A stretch of 53,587 nucleotides of DNA from Clostridiales bacterium (GTDB lineage: Bacteria > Bacillota > Clostridia > Peptostreptococcales > Acidaminobacteraceae). The DNA is taken from NCBI GenBank assembly GCA_030446305.1, contig JASUSA010000016.1:1-53587 (forward strand), given 5' to 3'. Shown piece after piece: positions 16,893-24,991 of this stretch. The notes under the pieces were generated by a model. The model saw only the letters and a list, made by a program, of their open reading frames with translations. It was not told the origin of the DNA and did not search any database. Each line of letters begins with the position of its first letter. Within the stretch, counting starts at the first letter, position 1. The position numbers and the translations under genes were made by a program.

Positions 16893-18097
16893 ACCACCGT
16901 CTCTTCAAAAAAAGATCGTATTAATCCCGCATATGCTTCTGTTCCTGCAGCGAGTTCTTCAATTTCAATGTATTCTTCGTCCGAGTGTGCCGTCGCTAAA
17001 TTGCCGGGTCCGAAAACAATCGTCGGCATATTAAAAAAATGCTGAAAAAGTGCGCCATCACTCCACGCGGGAAAAAAGCTGATTTCACTTTGACGGCCAA
17101 TCGATTCGACTGATTTCACCGCAGCCTGTACAATTGCCGCATTTAATGGTGTGTTCATGCTCTCATGACTGTAGTCGCCCTTCATAACGTTTTCTGCCAT
17201 TGACCGATACGATATTTTATACCCCGGATGCAATTTCAGAAAACATTCGAGCATCGCTGACACTTGACTGAGTATGGTCTCGAGCGTTTCGCCCGGCACC
17301 CATCTTCGATCAAAAGTGAGCATACATTTTCCTGCAACTGTACTCGGCTGTGTGCCGCCATTGATCGTTCCAATATTAAAAGAGCCCTTGCCAATCAGCG
17401 GATGGCTGGATGCTTCGATAACTTTTGCCATCTCGACTTTTAAATAGCAGATCAATTCACCTGCTACGTCAATGGCATTGAGGCCTGATGCTTGATTACC
17501 GCCGTGCACGGTTTTGCCTTCAACCATAATTTCAATCCATTGCAGCCCGCGATGAGCAGGACATATGATTAAATTTGTCGGTTCGCCCACGACGACGCCA
17601 TCAGCGCCATCTGTATGATTTTCCAAATAATGAATACTGCCAAGACTGCGCTCTTCTTCATCGGCAACACACACCAGTATAATTTCACCGTCAAAGGCAA
17701 TCGCTTTGCGCTTGATGGCAATGATCGCGTAGAGCATCGCCATCAAAGGGCCTTTCATGTCAACGGCACCACGTCCATACAGCTTGCCGTCTTCAATGCG
17801 CGGCATTAAACCATCATACATACCATAAAGCGGCACCGTATCCATATGACCGTTCAGTATCAGTCTTTTGCCTTTTCGCCCGCCTTTCAGTCTTGCAATG
17901 ACGTTATAGCGACCCTTCTCAACGCACTCAATTGTATGTTCAATCCCCTCTGTAGCCAGAATACGGCCAATATAGGCTGCCATCTGCGCTTCCTGATTCT
18001 CTAATCCCGAATAACTTGCCGTTTTGACTGCATTTGCCGTCGCCTCAACAACTTCGTCCGACGTTACTACATCCCAAATCCAGTGATGATTATTCAT
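16889..18097 (-). CDS. M20 family peptidase (ArgE/DapE-like)
   Basis: A 402-residue zinc hydrolase of the ArgE/DapE/ACY1 type. It shows LNGHMDTVP, GRGAVDMKGPLMAML, ADEEERSLG and VVGEPTN, plus a terminal His in GPGNLATAHSDEEY. Family members remove acyl groups from amino acids or cleave short peptides. The placement directly after an oligopeptide transporter argues for peptide or acyl-peptide cleavage rather than arginine or lysine synthesis, as no arg or dap gene is nearby. Its start overlaps the upstream ATPase gene by eight bases. Confidence 0.9.
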   Translation of the reverse strand: MNNHHWIWDVVTSDEVVEATANAVKTASYSGLENQEAQMAAYIGRILATEGIEHTIECVEKGRYNVIARLKGGRKGKRLILNGHMDTVPLYGMYDGLMPRIEDGKLYGRGAVDMKGPLMAMLYAIIAIKRKAIAFDGEIILVCVADEEERSLGSIHYLENHTDGADGVVVGEPTNLIICPAHRGLQWIEIMVEGKTVHGGNQASGLNAIDVAGELICYLKVEMAKVIEASSHPLIGKGSFNIGTINGGTQPSTVAGKCMLTFDRRWVPGETLETILSQVSAMLECFLKLHPGYKISYRSMAENVMKGDYSHESMNTPLNAAIVQAAVKSVESIGRQSEISFFPAWSDGALFQHFFNMPTIVFGPGNLATAHSDEEYIEIEELAAGTEAYAGLIRSFFEETVV

Positions 18098-19103
18098 TCA
18101 CACGCATCTCCTCTAATCGACATTCGCACACACTGTAATGCGCTTCACCCACAAGGGTCAGCTTAGGTTTTTCATGCATGCACCCATCTGCTGCACGTGG
18201 ACATCTGCTTTGGAAAACACAGCCTTTAGGCAAATCAATTGGATCAGGAATTTCACCAGTCAACAGCGCGCGCTTTTCCGAACGTCGCATCTTCATCTTT
18301 GGCATGATCTCAATCAGCGCTTGCGTATAGGGATTTTGGGGTGATTGAATAACATTTTCAGCACTGCCATACTCTAAAATCGTCCCTAGGTACATCACGG
18401 CAATCTTATCTGCAATGGCCCAAGCCAAAGCAATATCATGTGTAATAAAGAGATAGGCAATCTGTTGGCGTTCTCTCAATTCCATCAGTAATTTTAAAAT
18501 CTCAGAGCGGATGGATACGTCCAGCATTGAAACAGGTTCATCGGCAATAATCAATTTTGGTTTAACAATAAGCGCACCTGCTATGACAACACGCTGGCGC
18601 TGCCCGCCGGAGAGTTCGTGCGGATACCGATTTAAAAACGATTCTCCCGGTGTTAAACCAGCCTGCTCCAATGCTGTCACAACACTTGCCCGCATTTTAT
18701 CCCGCGAGAGATTCTTCTGTTGAATCATAAGGGGCTCTGCGACAATTTTTTCAATGGTTTGCTTAGGATTAAGCGACTGATAAGGATCTTGAAAAATCAT
18801 GGCGACTTTTTCACGGTAACCCGGTTTTAATTTTCCATCCGTACCAAATATCGGCTCCCCTTCAAAGCAAATCGTACCGCCTACAACCTCACTTGGATGA
18901 AGTGCATTGATCGCCTTGCCCAGCGTCGTCTTGCCGGAACCACTTTCACCGACAAGCGCTATGATTTCACCGGGCATCACAGTTAAATCAACACCATTTA
19001 CCGCGTGGACAACCCGTTGCGGCTTGCCTTTTAGCACATCTATAAAACTGGGCTTTACAGGAAACTTCACGGTGACATTTTTAAGTTCAATTAATGCGTC
19101 CAT
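18090..19103 (-). CDS. Oligopeptide ABC transporter ATP-binding protein (OppF/DppF type)
   Basis: A 337-residue cytoplasmic ATPase. Walker A GESGSGKTTLGKAI, signature LSGGQRQRV and Walker B IADEPVSMLD are intact. The C-terminal oligopeptide-transporter extension (PKGCVFQSRCPRAADGCM) carries the cysteines typical of OppD/F proteins, which can hold a 4Fe-4S cluster. The start ATG 19103 overlaps the stop of the preceding ATPase (TAATG), so translation is coupled. It pairs with the other ATPase to power peptide import. Confidence 0.94.
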   Translation of the reverse strand: MDALIELKNVTVKFPVKPSFIDVLKGKPQRVVHAVNGVDLTVMPGEIIALVGESGSGKTTLGKAINALHPSEVVGGTICFEGEPIFGTDGKLKPGYREKVAMIFQDPYQSLNPKQTIEKIVAEPLMIQQKNLSRDKMRASVVTALEQAGLTPGESFLNRYPHELSGGQRQRVVIAGALIVKPKLIIADEPVSMLDVSIRSEILKLLMELRERQQIAYLFITHDIALAWAIADKIAVMYLGTILEYGSAENVIQSPQNPYTQALIEIMPKMKMRRSEKRALLTGEIPDPIDLPKGCVFQSRCPRAADGCMHEKPKLTLVGEAHYSVCECRLEEMRVNE

Positions 19104-20062
19104 TATGCTTCCCCCTCTAAATGACAAAGAAATTGATGTGCACCCTCAACCGTTCGCAGCGGCGGCCGCGATAGGCAGATCGGCATTGCCTTGTGACATC
19201 GGCTGTAAAAAGCACATCCTTGTACAGGTTTCGTCATATCCAGTGGTTGACCGGGAATAAAATCCGGCAACCCTCTCTTTTTCCCAATAATCGGATATGC
19301 CGCCAGCAGTTTTTGCGTATAGGGATGACGAGCATCTTCATAAATCGCCTCTACACTGCCGCTTTCCACAATTTCACCTGCATACATAACCGCTACTTTA
19401 TCACAGATGTCCCCAAGAATGGATAAATCATGTGTAATGAGGATCATGGACAAGCCCATTTCCTTTTTCAATGACTCCAGCAATTCAAAGATTTGTGCCT
19501 GTACCATGACGTCTAATGCCGTCGTCGGCTCATCACCAATAACAATTTTCGGTTCACATGCAAGCGCCATTGCGATCATAACCCGCTGACGCATTCCGCC
19601 GCTGAACTGGTGCGGATACTGTTTCAAACGTTTTGGGTCAATCTCCACGCGCCGCATCAGCATTTCAGCACGCGCGTAGGCGGCCTCATTTGATACCGTT
19701 TCATGAAGTAAAATCGCCTCAACCATTTGTTTTTCAATGGTCAAGACGGGATTTAATGCATTCATCGCCCCTTGAAAAATCATGGCGATCTCTTTCCATC
19801 TTAACTTTTGGATCATGCCTTCCGGTGCCGTCAGGACATCTCTCTGCTTATATCGAATCTCACCGCCATCAATGACGGCATTCTTGGGCAACAGCCGCAT
19901 TAGCGACAGCGCTGCCGTCGTTTTACCCGAACCGGATTCGCCTACGAGCGCCAGTGTTTCGCCTTCATCTAGGGAAAAACTGATCCCGTTAACCGCTTTT
20001 AAGCGTTTGCCGCCGGTGAGTTCAAATGCTATTTTTAGTGAATCAACCTCTAATAATGCCAA
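19103..20062 (-). CDS. Oligopeptide ABC transporter ATP-binding protein (OppD/DppD type)
   Basis: A 319-residue ATPase with Walker A GESGSGKTTAALSLM, signature FSGGMRQRV, Walker B IGDEPTTALD and the C-terminal Cys-rich extension (GCAFYSRCHKAMPICL). It forms a heterodimer with the OppF-type protein. It lies 14 bases downstream of the second permease gene and overlaps the next gene by one base, all in one transcription unit. Confidence 0.94.
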   Translation of the reverse strand: MALLEVDSLKIAFELTGGKRLKAVNGISFSLDEGETLALVGESGSGKTTAALSLMRLLPKNAVIDGGEIRYKQRDVLTAPEGMIQKLRWKEIAMIFQGAMNALNPVLTIEKQMVEAILLHETVSNEAAYARAEMLMRRVEIDPKRLKQYPHQFSGGMRQRVMIAMALACEPKIVIGDEPTTALDVMVQAQIFELLESLKKEMGLSMILITHDLSILGDICDKVAVMYAGEIVESGSVEAIYEDARHPYTQKLLAAYPIIGKKRGLPDFIPGQPLDMTKPVQGCAFYSRCHKAMPICLSRPPLRTVEGAHQFLCHLEGEA

Positions 20063-20076
20063 TTGCGCCTCCCCTT

Positions 20077-20925
20077 CTAACGTTGTCTCAATTTAGGATT
20101 AACGATTTCATCCAGTGCAAACCCCATAAGTGTAAAGGCCAGCACCAACAGCAGCACGCAAACCCCGGGCGGCATAAAGTACCAATAAGCCTTATTGCTC
20201 AGTGCACCTGATTCAAAGGCAAAATGCAGTGTCGTTCCCCAGCTTGGCTTCGATACATCCCCCATGCCTAGGAAACTCAGCGTCGTCTCAGACAAGATAG
20301 AGGTAGCTGTCACCAAAATCGTATTGGCAAATACCAACGGGAATACATTTGGGAATATATGATGCCAAATGATAAAGAGATTCGATGCCCCAAACGATTT
20401 TGACCGTTCAATGTACTGACGCTCTTTTTCAGTGAGTGTCTGCGCTCTAACAATTCTGGCGGTACCCGCCCACCCAGTGATGCCAATGACAAAAATAATA
20501 TTCCAGATATTTGAACCAAGCAGTGCCGCAAGCACGAGCATTAGCGGCAGCCACGGTAAAACCAGAAACACATCGGTGATTCGCATGAGCACGTTGTCCG
20601 TCTTTCCGCCCAGATAGCCTGAGAAAATACCGACGCTGGTGCCAATAAACATCGAGATAAACGTCGCTGCAACACCAACGATTAAGGAGACGCGGCTGCC
20701 GACAATCAGCGCTTTAAAGACATCTCTCCCTAGATCATCGGTTCCAAGCCAGTGTGCCGCACTTGGCGGATTCAAAACATCTGCTCTCTCGCCGAAGACC
20801 TGTGGATCGTATTGGACGATCATTGGGCCAAAGAGTGCAATGAGTATGAAGATGACGAGCATACTAAACCCGACGACGCCCATTTTATTCTTCAGAAACT
20901 GTTTGATAAACTGATTTTCTTTCAT
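20077..20925 (-). CDS. Oligopeptide ABC transporter permease (OppC/DppC type)
   Basis: A 282-residue inner-membrane permease with about six membrane helices. It shows the short N-terminal domain typical of DppC (NPPSAAHWLGTDDLGRDVFKALIVGSRVSLIVG) and the EAA loop that docks the ATPase (ERSKSFGASNLFIIWHHIFPN). It is separated from the OppB-type permease by a 237-base spacer filled with short tandem repeats, which is unusual inside an opp operon. Confidence 0.94.
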   Translation of the reverse strand: MKENQFIKQFLKNKMGVVGFSMLVIFILIALFGPMIVQYDPQVFGERADVLNPPSAAHWLGTDDLGRDVFKALIVGSRVSLIVGVAATFISMFIGTSVGIFSGYLGGKTDNVLMRITDVFLVLPWLPLMLVLAALLGSNIWNIIFVIGITGWAGTARIVRAQTLTEKERQYIERSKSFGASNLFIIWHHIFPNVFPLVFANTILVTATSILSETTLSFLGMGDVSKPSWGTTLHFAFESGALSNKAYWYFMPPGVCVLLLVLAFTLMGFALDEIVNPKLRQR

Positions 20926-21052
20926 ATGTTAAATCCTTTATGTTGCTTTATTCGTTACTGCTTCAATTCGCTTTATATTGCGAATAAGCGATTGTCATTT
21001 GGCAATTTTTCTCGCTTTGCTTCCACGTGCTTTCCTTTAAAGCAAATGCTAT

Positions 21053-21100
21053 TTTTACATCCCATTTTACAGGTCCTTTTATGTGTCATTTTACATGTCA
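21053..21100. repeat. 12-bp tandem repeat in the oppB-oppC spacer
   Basis: Four 12-bp units: TTTTACATCCCA, TTTTACAGGTCC, TTTTATGTGTCA and TTTTACATGTCA. The TTTTACATG core is shared with the 18-bp repeat in pxpC at 3597-3668. Confidence 0.8.
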
Positions 21101-21128
21101 CGATGTTAACCCTTTATTGTGTTTCCAC

Positions 21129-21163
21129 GCCTTTTGATGCCTTTTGATGCCTTTTGACGCCTT
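21129..21163. repeat. 10-bp tandem repeat next to the oppB stop
   Basis: Three units of GCCTTTTGAT/C plus a partial fourth (GCCTTT) directly follow, on the minus strand, the stop codon of the OppB-type permease. Confidence 0.85.
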
Positions 21164-22131
21164 TACTCTTTTACCCTTGGATCAAGGTAGCCGTATAACA
21201 GATCTGAGATAAGATTCGCGCCAATGGTGCACATGCTCGTGATAAAGAAGATCCCCTGCAGCAGCGGATAATCTCTGTTTTGGAGCGCGTCATACATCAA
21301 GCGCCCCAGTCCCGGCCATGAAAAGACAGTCTCTACCTGCAGCGCGCCTGCTATCACAAAGCCAAGACTCATTGCCACAAGTGTCGCCATTGGTATCATG
21401 GCATTGGGCAGCGCGTGTTTCTTTAGAATGGTTTTTTCATCAAATCCTTTTGCGCGCGCGGTTAGAATATAGTCTTCCGTCAGTACCTCAATCAACGAAC
21501 TGCGCATCACCAGCATATACTCTCCCAGCAATACCAGTGCTAGCGTCAATACGGGCAGCACTAAGTGCACCGCTATATCAGACGCCCGCTGCATGCCCAC
21601 AGCAAAATAAAGAGAAGGCGATGTCATGCCGGAAGTCGGTAAAATACCCAAAAAACCGCTGAAAAAGGCAATCATAAGAATGCCGAGCCAGAATGACGGC
21701 ATCGCATAAGTGACAAGTGAAAAGCTTAGTGCACCGACATCCAGTTTTGTTCCCCTTTTGTGCGCTGCAACGATTCCGAGAAAAGTACCAAAGATGATGG
21801 CGATGATCTCTGCTGTCCCAACAAGGAGAATGGTGGCAAACACGCGGTCACCAATGACCTTCATCACCGGCATATTGTAATGAAACGAGGTGCCAAAATC
21901 GCCGACGAACATACTGCTGACATACGTTATAAACTGTGCAGCCAACGATTTATCAAGACCATAAGCTGCTTTCATTTTCTCAACCGTCTCAATATTGGCG
22001 TTGGGGTTTCGAACGAGCATGCTGACGGGATCACCCGGCATAATGCGAAATAGAAAGAAGTTGATGAGCAGAACGCCCATCAACGTAATACATGCATAAA
22101 AGAGTTTTTTGACAATATACTTTCGATTCAT
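21163..22131 (-). CDS. Oligopeptide ABC transporter permease (OppB/DppB type)
   Basis: A 322-residue inner-membrane permease: N-terminal helix (YACITLMGVLLINFFLFRIMPGDP), the family-specific segment MKAAYGLDKSLAAQFITYVSSMFVGDFGTS, and the EAA loop (TARAKGFDEKTILKKHALPNA). It begins ten bases after the end of the binding-protein gene. It forms the membrane channel with the OppC-type permease. Confidence 0.94.
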   Translation of the reverse strand: MNRKYIVKKLFYACITLMGVLLINFFLFRIMPGDPVSMLVRNPNANIETVEKMKAAYGLDKSLAAQFITYVSSMFVGDFGTSFHYNMPVMKVIGDRVFATILLVGTAEIIAIIFGTFLGIVAAHKRGTKLDVGALSFSLVTYAMPSFWLGILMIAFFSGFLGILPTSGMTSPSLYFAVGMQRASDIAVHLVLPVLTLALVLLGEYMLVMRSSLIEVLTEDYILTARAKGFDEKTILKKHALPNAMIPMATLVAMSLGFVIAGALQVETVFSWPGLGRLMYDALQNRDYPLLQGIFFITSMCTIGANLISDLLYGYLDPRVKE

Positions 22132-22140
22132 CTTTTACCA

Positions 22141-23964
22141 TCACCATTCATTTTTCTGGTTTTCATTCGCTTTCTTCGATTTGTTTCGTTGCCATATAAA
22201 GAATCCGCCGCCGATGACGACAATCACCACAATGGCGATGACGAGTCCGCTGCTGCCGCCGCCATCACTTTCACTTTCACTTTCTGCCGGCGTACTGTCA
22301 GCTGTATTTTCGGCAGGCGCACTGCTGTTCGCACTGCTTTCAGCAGCTTCTGTTATAAAAGAAGCATCCGCATAGTTGACAATGGTATTGGCGAAAAATA
22401 CTGCACCCGAAACAGTTGGTGTAAGCCCCGTAATAAGGTCATTGCGCACTAACTGATGGTTTTCAGCGTAATACAAAATATCATATGGCAATTCTTCGTA
22501 AAGAAGTGCCTGCGCTTCATGAACCATTTCAACACGTTTTGCGCGGTCCATTTCATGCGTCTGCGCTTCCACAATGGCATCGTATTCTGGATTAGAATAA
22601 AAAATATCGTTTAGATTATCAATATTGTCTGTTGTCAAGACATTTAAAAGAACGGTTGGGTCAATGTCACCGCCCCATCCCCAGATAAACATATCATAGT
22701 CTTTTTCGCCCATGGTTCGATCATAGAGTACGCCGTCATCAACGGTTTCAATATTGAGTTCAATCCCCACTGCTTTTAAATAACTTTGAACCATCTGTCC
22801 AACTTTGACTTCTGAAGTATTGTCACTTCTGGACAACAGCAAGAATGACAGCTTATCACCTGAATCGTTGCTTCGGTAACCATCGGCATCAACACTTGTA
22901 AAACCTTCACTTTCTAAGAGTGAAATCGCTTTTTCAGGATCGTAGCCTCTTAACTTATCGCCTTCCACCGCATAATGCCATTCACCTTGTGATGGTGGAA
23001 TATAAGTAGAGCCGATCATCGAAGAACCGTCATATACCAGATCAACAATTTTCTGTTTGTCTATGGCATAACTGATGGCTTGTCTGATCATTTTATTTTG
23101 TATTAATTGATTGAAATTGCCTGACCATTCAGACTGGTTAAACGCCAATTCCGTAAAGCCATTCTCTTCATAAGCATAATCTGTAATATTTTCATTGCTC
23201 AATGCACTTTTTATATCAACATAGTCCAGTTCAAGCGCCACATCAATTTCGCCGTTTTGAATGGCTTGAACCATGGTGTCGTTATTGGCATAAATGACAT
23301 AAATCAAGTGGTCAACATTTGCAGGCTGACCAAAATAGTCTGGATTCCTGTCTAATACGACCTGCTGGTTCATATCCCAGCTGACAAATTTAAACGGCCC
23401 CGTACCGACCATTGCCGTATCCTCAAAATCGGCAATACTGTCAAGCGGCTGATCCTGCCAGATATGTGCCGGTAAAATCGGCGTCACATTCTGCAGCATA
23501 TTGGCCTTAGGCGAATCAGTTGAGATGACAACTGTGTAATCATCCGGTGTTTCAATAGCCGTAATGCCACCGAGTGATGTGTAATACATGCCCATTTCGC
23601 TTTCTTGAAATGCTTCATAGGTATACTTTACATCAGCCGATGTAAAGGGCTCACCATCATGCCACTTGACGTCATCCCTCAAATGGAATGTCCAAGTGAG
23701 TTGATCGTCTGAAAGTTCCCACGACGTTGCCAGTGACGGCACCACTTCGTAATTGCGGTCAAATTTGACCAGTGAATCATACGTCAGCATAAAGATTTCA
23801 AAAGATGCCATTTCCCATGAAACAAACGGGTTGAGTGAATCGGGCTCTTGTTTGACGCCGATTTTTAAAATGGTCTCATCTTGTGCTGCACCAAAACTCA
23901 TCAGTGGCATTGCACTCATGAGCACCAGTATTGTGACCAACATGATACTGATTTTCTTTTTCAT
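22141..23964 (-). CDS. Oligopeptide-binding protein with a C-terminal membrane anchor
   Basis: A 607-residue SBP_bac_5 family protein, about 60 residues longer than usual. It has a signal peptide (residues 1-26, ending SFGA) but no lipobox cysteine. The family core includes LKIGVKQEPDSLNPF, WTFHLRDDVKWHDGEPFTSADVKYTYE, GTGPFKFVSWD and IRQAISYAIDKQKIVDLVYDG. After a Ser/Glu/Ala-rich linker (about 545-575) comes a membrane helix (LVIAIVVIVVIGGGFFIW) with a basic tail, so it is probably tethered by its C-terminus instead of by lipid. It captures peptides for the OppBCDF-type importer downstream. Confidence 0.92.
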   Translation of the reverse strand: MKKKISIMLVTILVLMSAMPLMSFGAAQDETILKIGVKQEPDSLNPFVSWEMASFEIFMLTYDSLVKFDRNYEVVPSLATSWELSDDQLTWTFHLRDDVKWHDGEPFTSADVKYTYEAFQESEMGMYYTSLGGITAIETPDDYTVVISTDSPKANMLQNVTPILPAHIWQDQPLDSIADFEDTAMVGTGPFKFVSWDMNQQVVLDRNPDYFGQPANVDHLIYVIYANNDTMVQAIQNGEIDVALELDYVDIKSALSNENITDYAYEENGFTELAFNQSEWSGNFNQLIQNKMIRQAISYAIDKQKIVDLVYDGSSMIGSTYIPPSQGEWHYAVEGDKLRGYDPEKAISLLESEGFTSVDADGYRSNDSGDKLSFLLLSRSDNTSEVKVGQMVQSYLKAVGIELNIETVDDGVLYDRTMGEKDYDMFIWGWGGDIDPTVLLNVLTTDNIDNLNDIFYSNPEYDAIVEAQTHEMDRAKRVEMVHEAQALLYEELPYDILYYAENHQLVRNDLITGLTPTVSGAVFFANTIVNYADASFITEAAESSANSSAPAENTADSTPAESESESDGGGSSGLVIAIVVIVVIGGGFFIWQRNKSKKANENQKNEW

Positions 23965-24006
23965 TGTTCCCCCTCCTTGTCAATCATTAAACGTTAATTT
24001 CTTTTT

Positions 24007-24981
24007 TTAATCGCAGACACCTGCTTCTATTACTTCAAAAACGCCGTCATCAGCGTTGACCCTCGCCCTGACACCCATTGGAAGTGTTGCTAAATCCTTG
24101 GTATGTCCAATTGGAAAGCCATACAGGACAGGTTTTTCAAGTCCTTCAAAAAACTCATAAATTAGATTTTCCAAACTGCATTGGTTTGGAAAACCGGGCC
24201 GATGCTCAAAAGGTTCACACGCCTTGCATTCGCCAATGACAATTGCCGCTGCATCCTCAAATTTTCCGGCGTTCATCATATGGGTCAGCAAATGATCCAT
24301 TTGCCACGGTTCGACTTCTATATCTTCAAGGAACAAGACTTTGCCGCGTGTATCAATTTCCCAAGGCGTCCCAAGCGTCGCACATACCAACGACAAATTG
24401 CCGCCGATAAGCGCCCCTTCAGCAGTCCCGCCATTGAGCTTGACAATCGCCTTTGGCAATGAGCCTCTTTTTATTACACCAATAGGTGTCGACAGCATAA
24501 TCGCCTTTTGAATACCCGTCATACGATAGGGCGTCATTGCTTCAGATCCAAAGCTCAGTGCACTTGGACCATGAAATGTCACAAGCCCGGTTTCTTTGGC
24601 AATGGCTAAGTGAAGCGATGTAATATCACTGTACCCCATAAAGATCTTTGGGTTCTGGTGTATCATATCAAAGTCAAGATGCTTTAACAGCCTTGCTGCA
24701 CCGTAGCCGCCTTGACTTGCAAAAATAGCATCAACAGTGTCATCTGAAAATGCCCACATGAGATCCTCTGCCCTTTGTTCATCTGATCCGGCCAAGTAGT
24801 AATGACGTTTCAGTGCATGATCGCCAAGTTTGACATGATAACCCATTGACTCCAGCGCCTCAATGCTCTGTGAAAGTTCACGACGTTCCCAAATGCCGCT
24901 TGATGGTGATACAATGGCAATGGTATTGCCGGGTTTAAGTCTTTTCGGTTTTATCATCGGTTTTATATTTGAATTTATCAT
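24007..24981 (-). CDS. LD-carboxypeptidase (peptidase S66, LdcA/MccF family)
   Basis: A 324-residue serine peptidase. The S66 triad is visible: Ser in FMGYSDITSLHLA, Glu in FLEDIEVEPW and His in GFPIGHTKDLATLPMG. LdcA enzymes trim the terminal D-Ala from murein tetrapeptides; MccF relatives cleave peptidyl-nucleotide antibiotics. Start 24981 is six bases after AGGAGG. The gene sits 11 bases after the MocR gene and 42 before the peptide-binding protein, which favours cell-wall peptide recycling, though the MccF role cannot be excluded. Confidence 0.9.
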   Translation of the reverse strand: MINSNIKPMIKPKRLKPGNTIAIVSPSSGIWERRELSQSIEALESMGYHVKLGDHALKRHYYLAGSDEQRAEDLMWAFSDDTVDAIFASQGGYGAARLLKHLDFDMIHQNPKIFMGYSDITSLHLAIAKETGLVTFHGPSALSFGSEAMTPYRMTGIQKAIMLSTPIGVIKRGSLPKAIVKLNGGTAEGALIGGNLSLVCATLGTPWEIDTRGKVLFLEDIEVEPWQMDHLLTHMMNAGKFEDAAAIVIGECKACEPFEHRPGFPNQCSLENLIYEFFEGLEKPVLYGFPIGHTKDLATLPMGVRARVNADDGVFEVIEAGVCD

Positions 24982-24991
24982 AGGCATCCTC

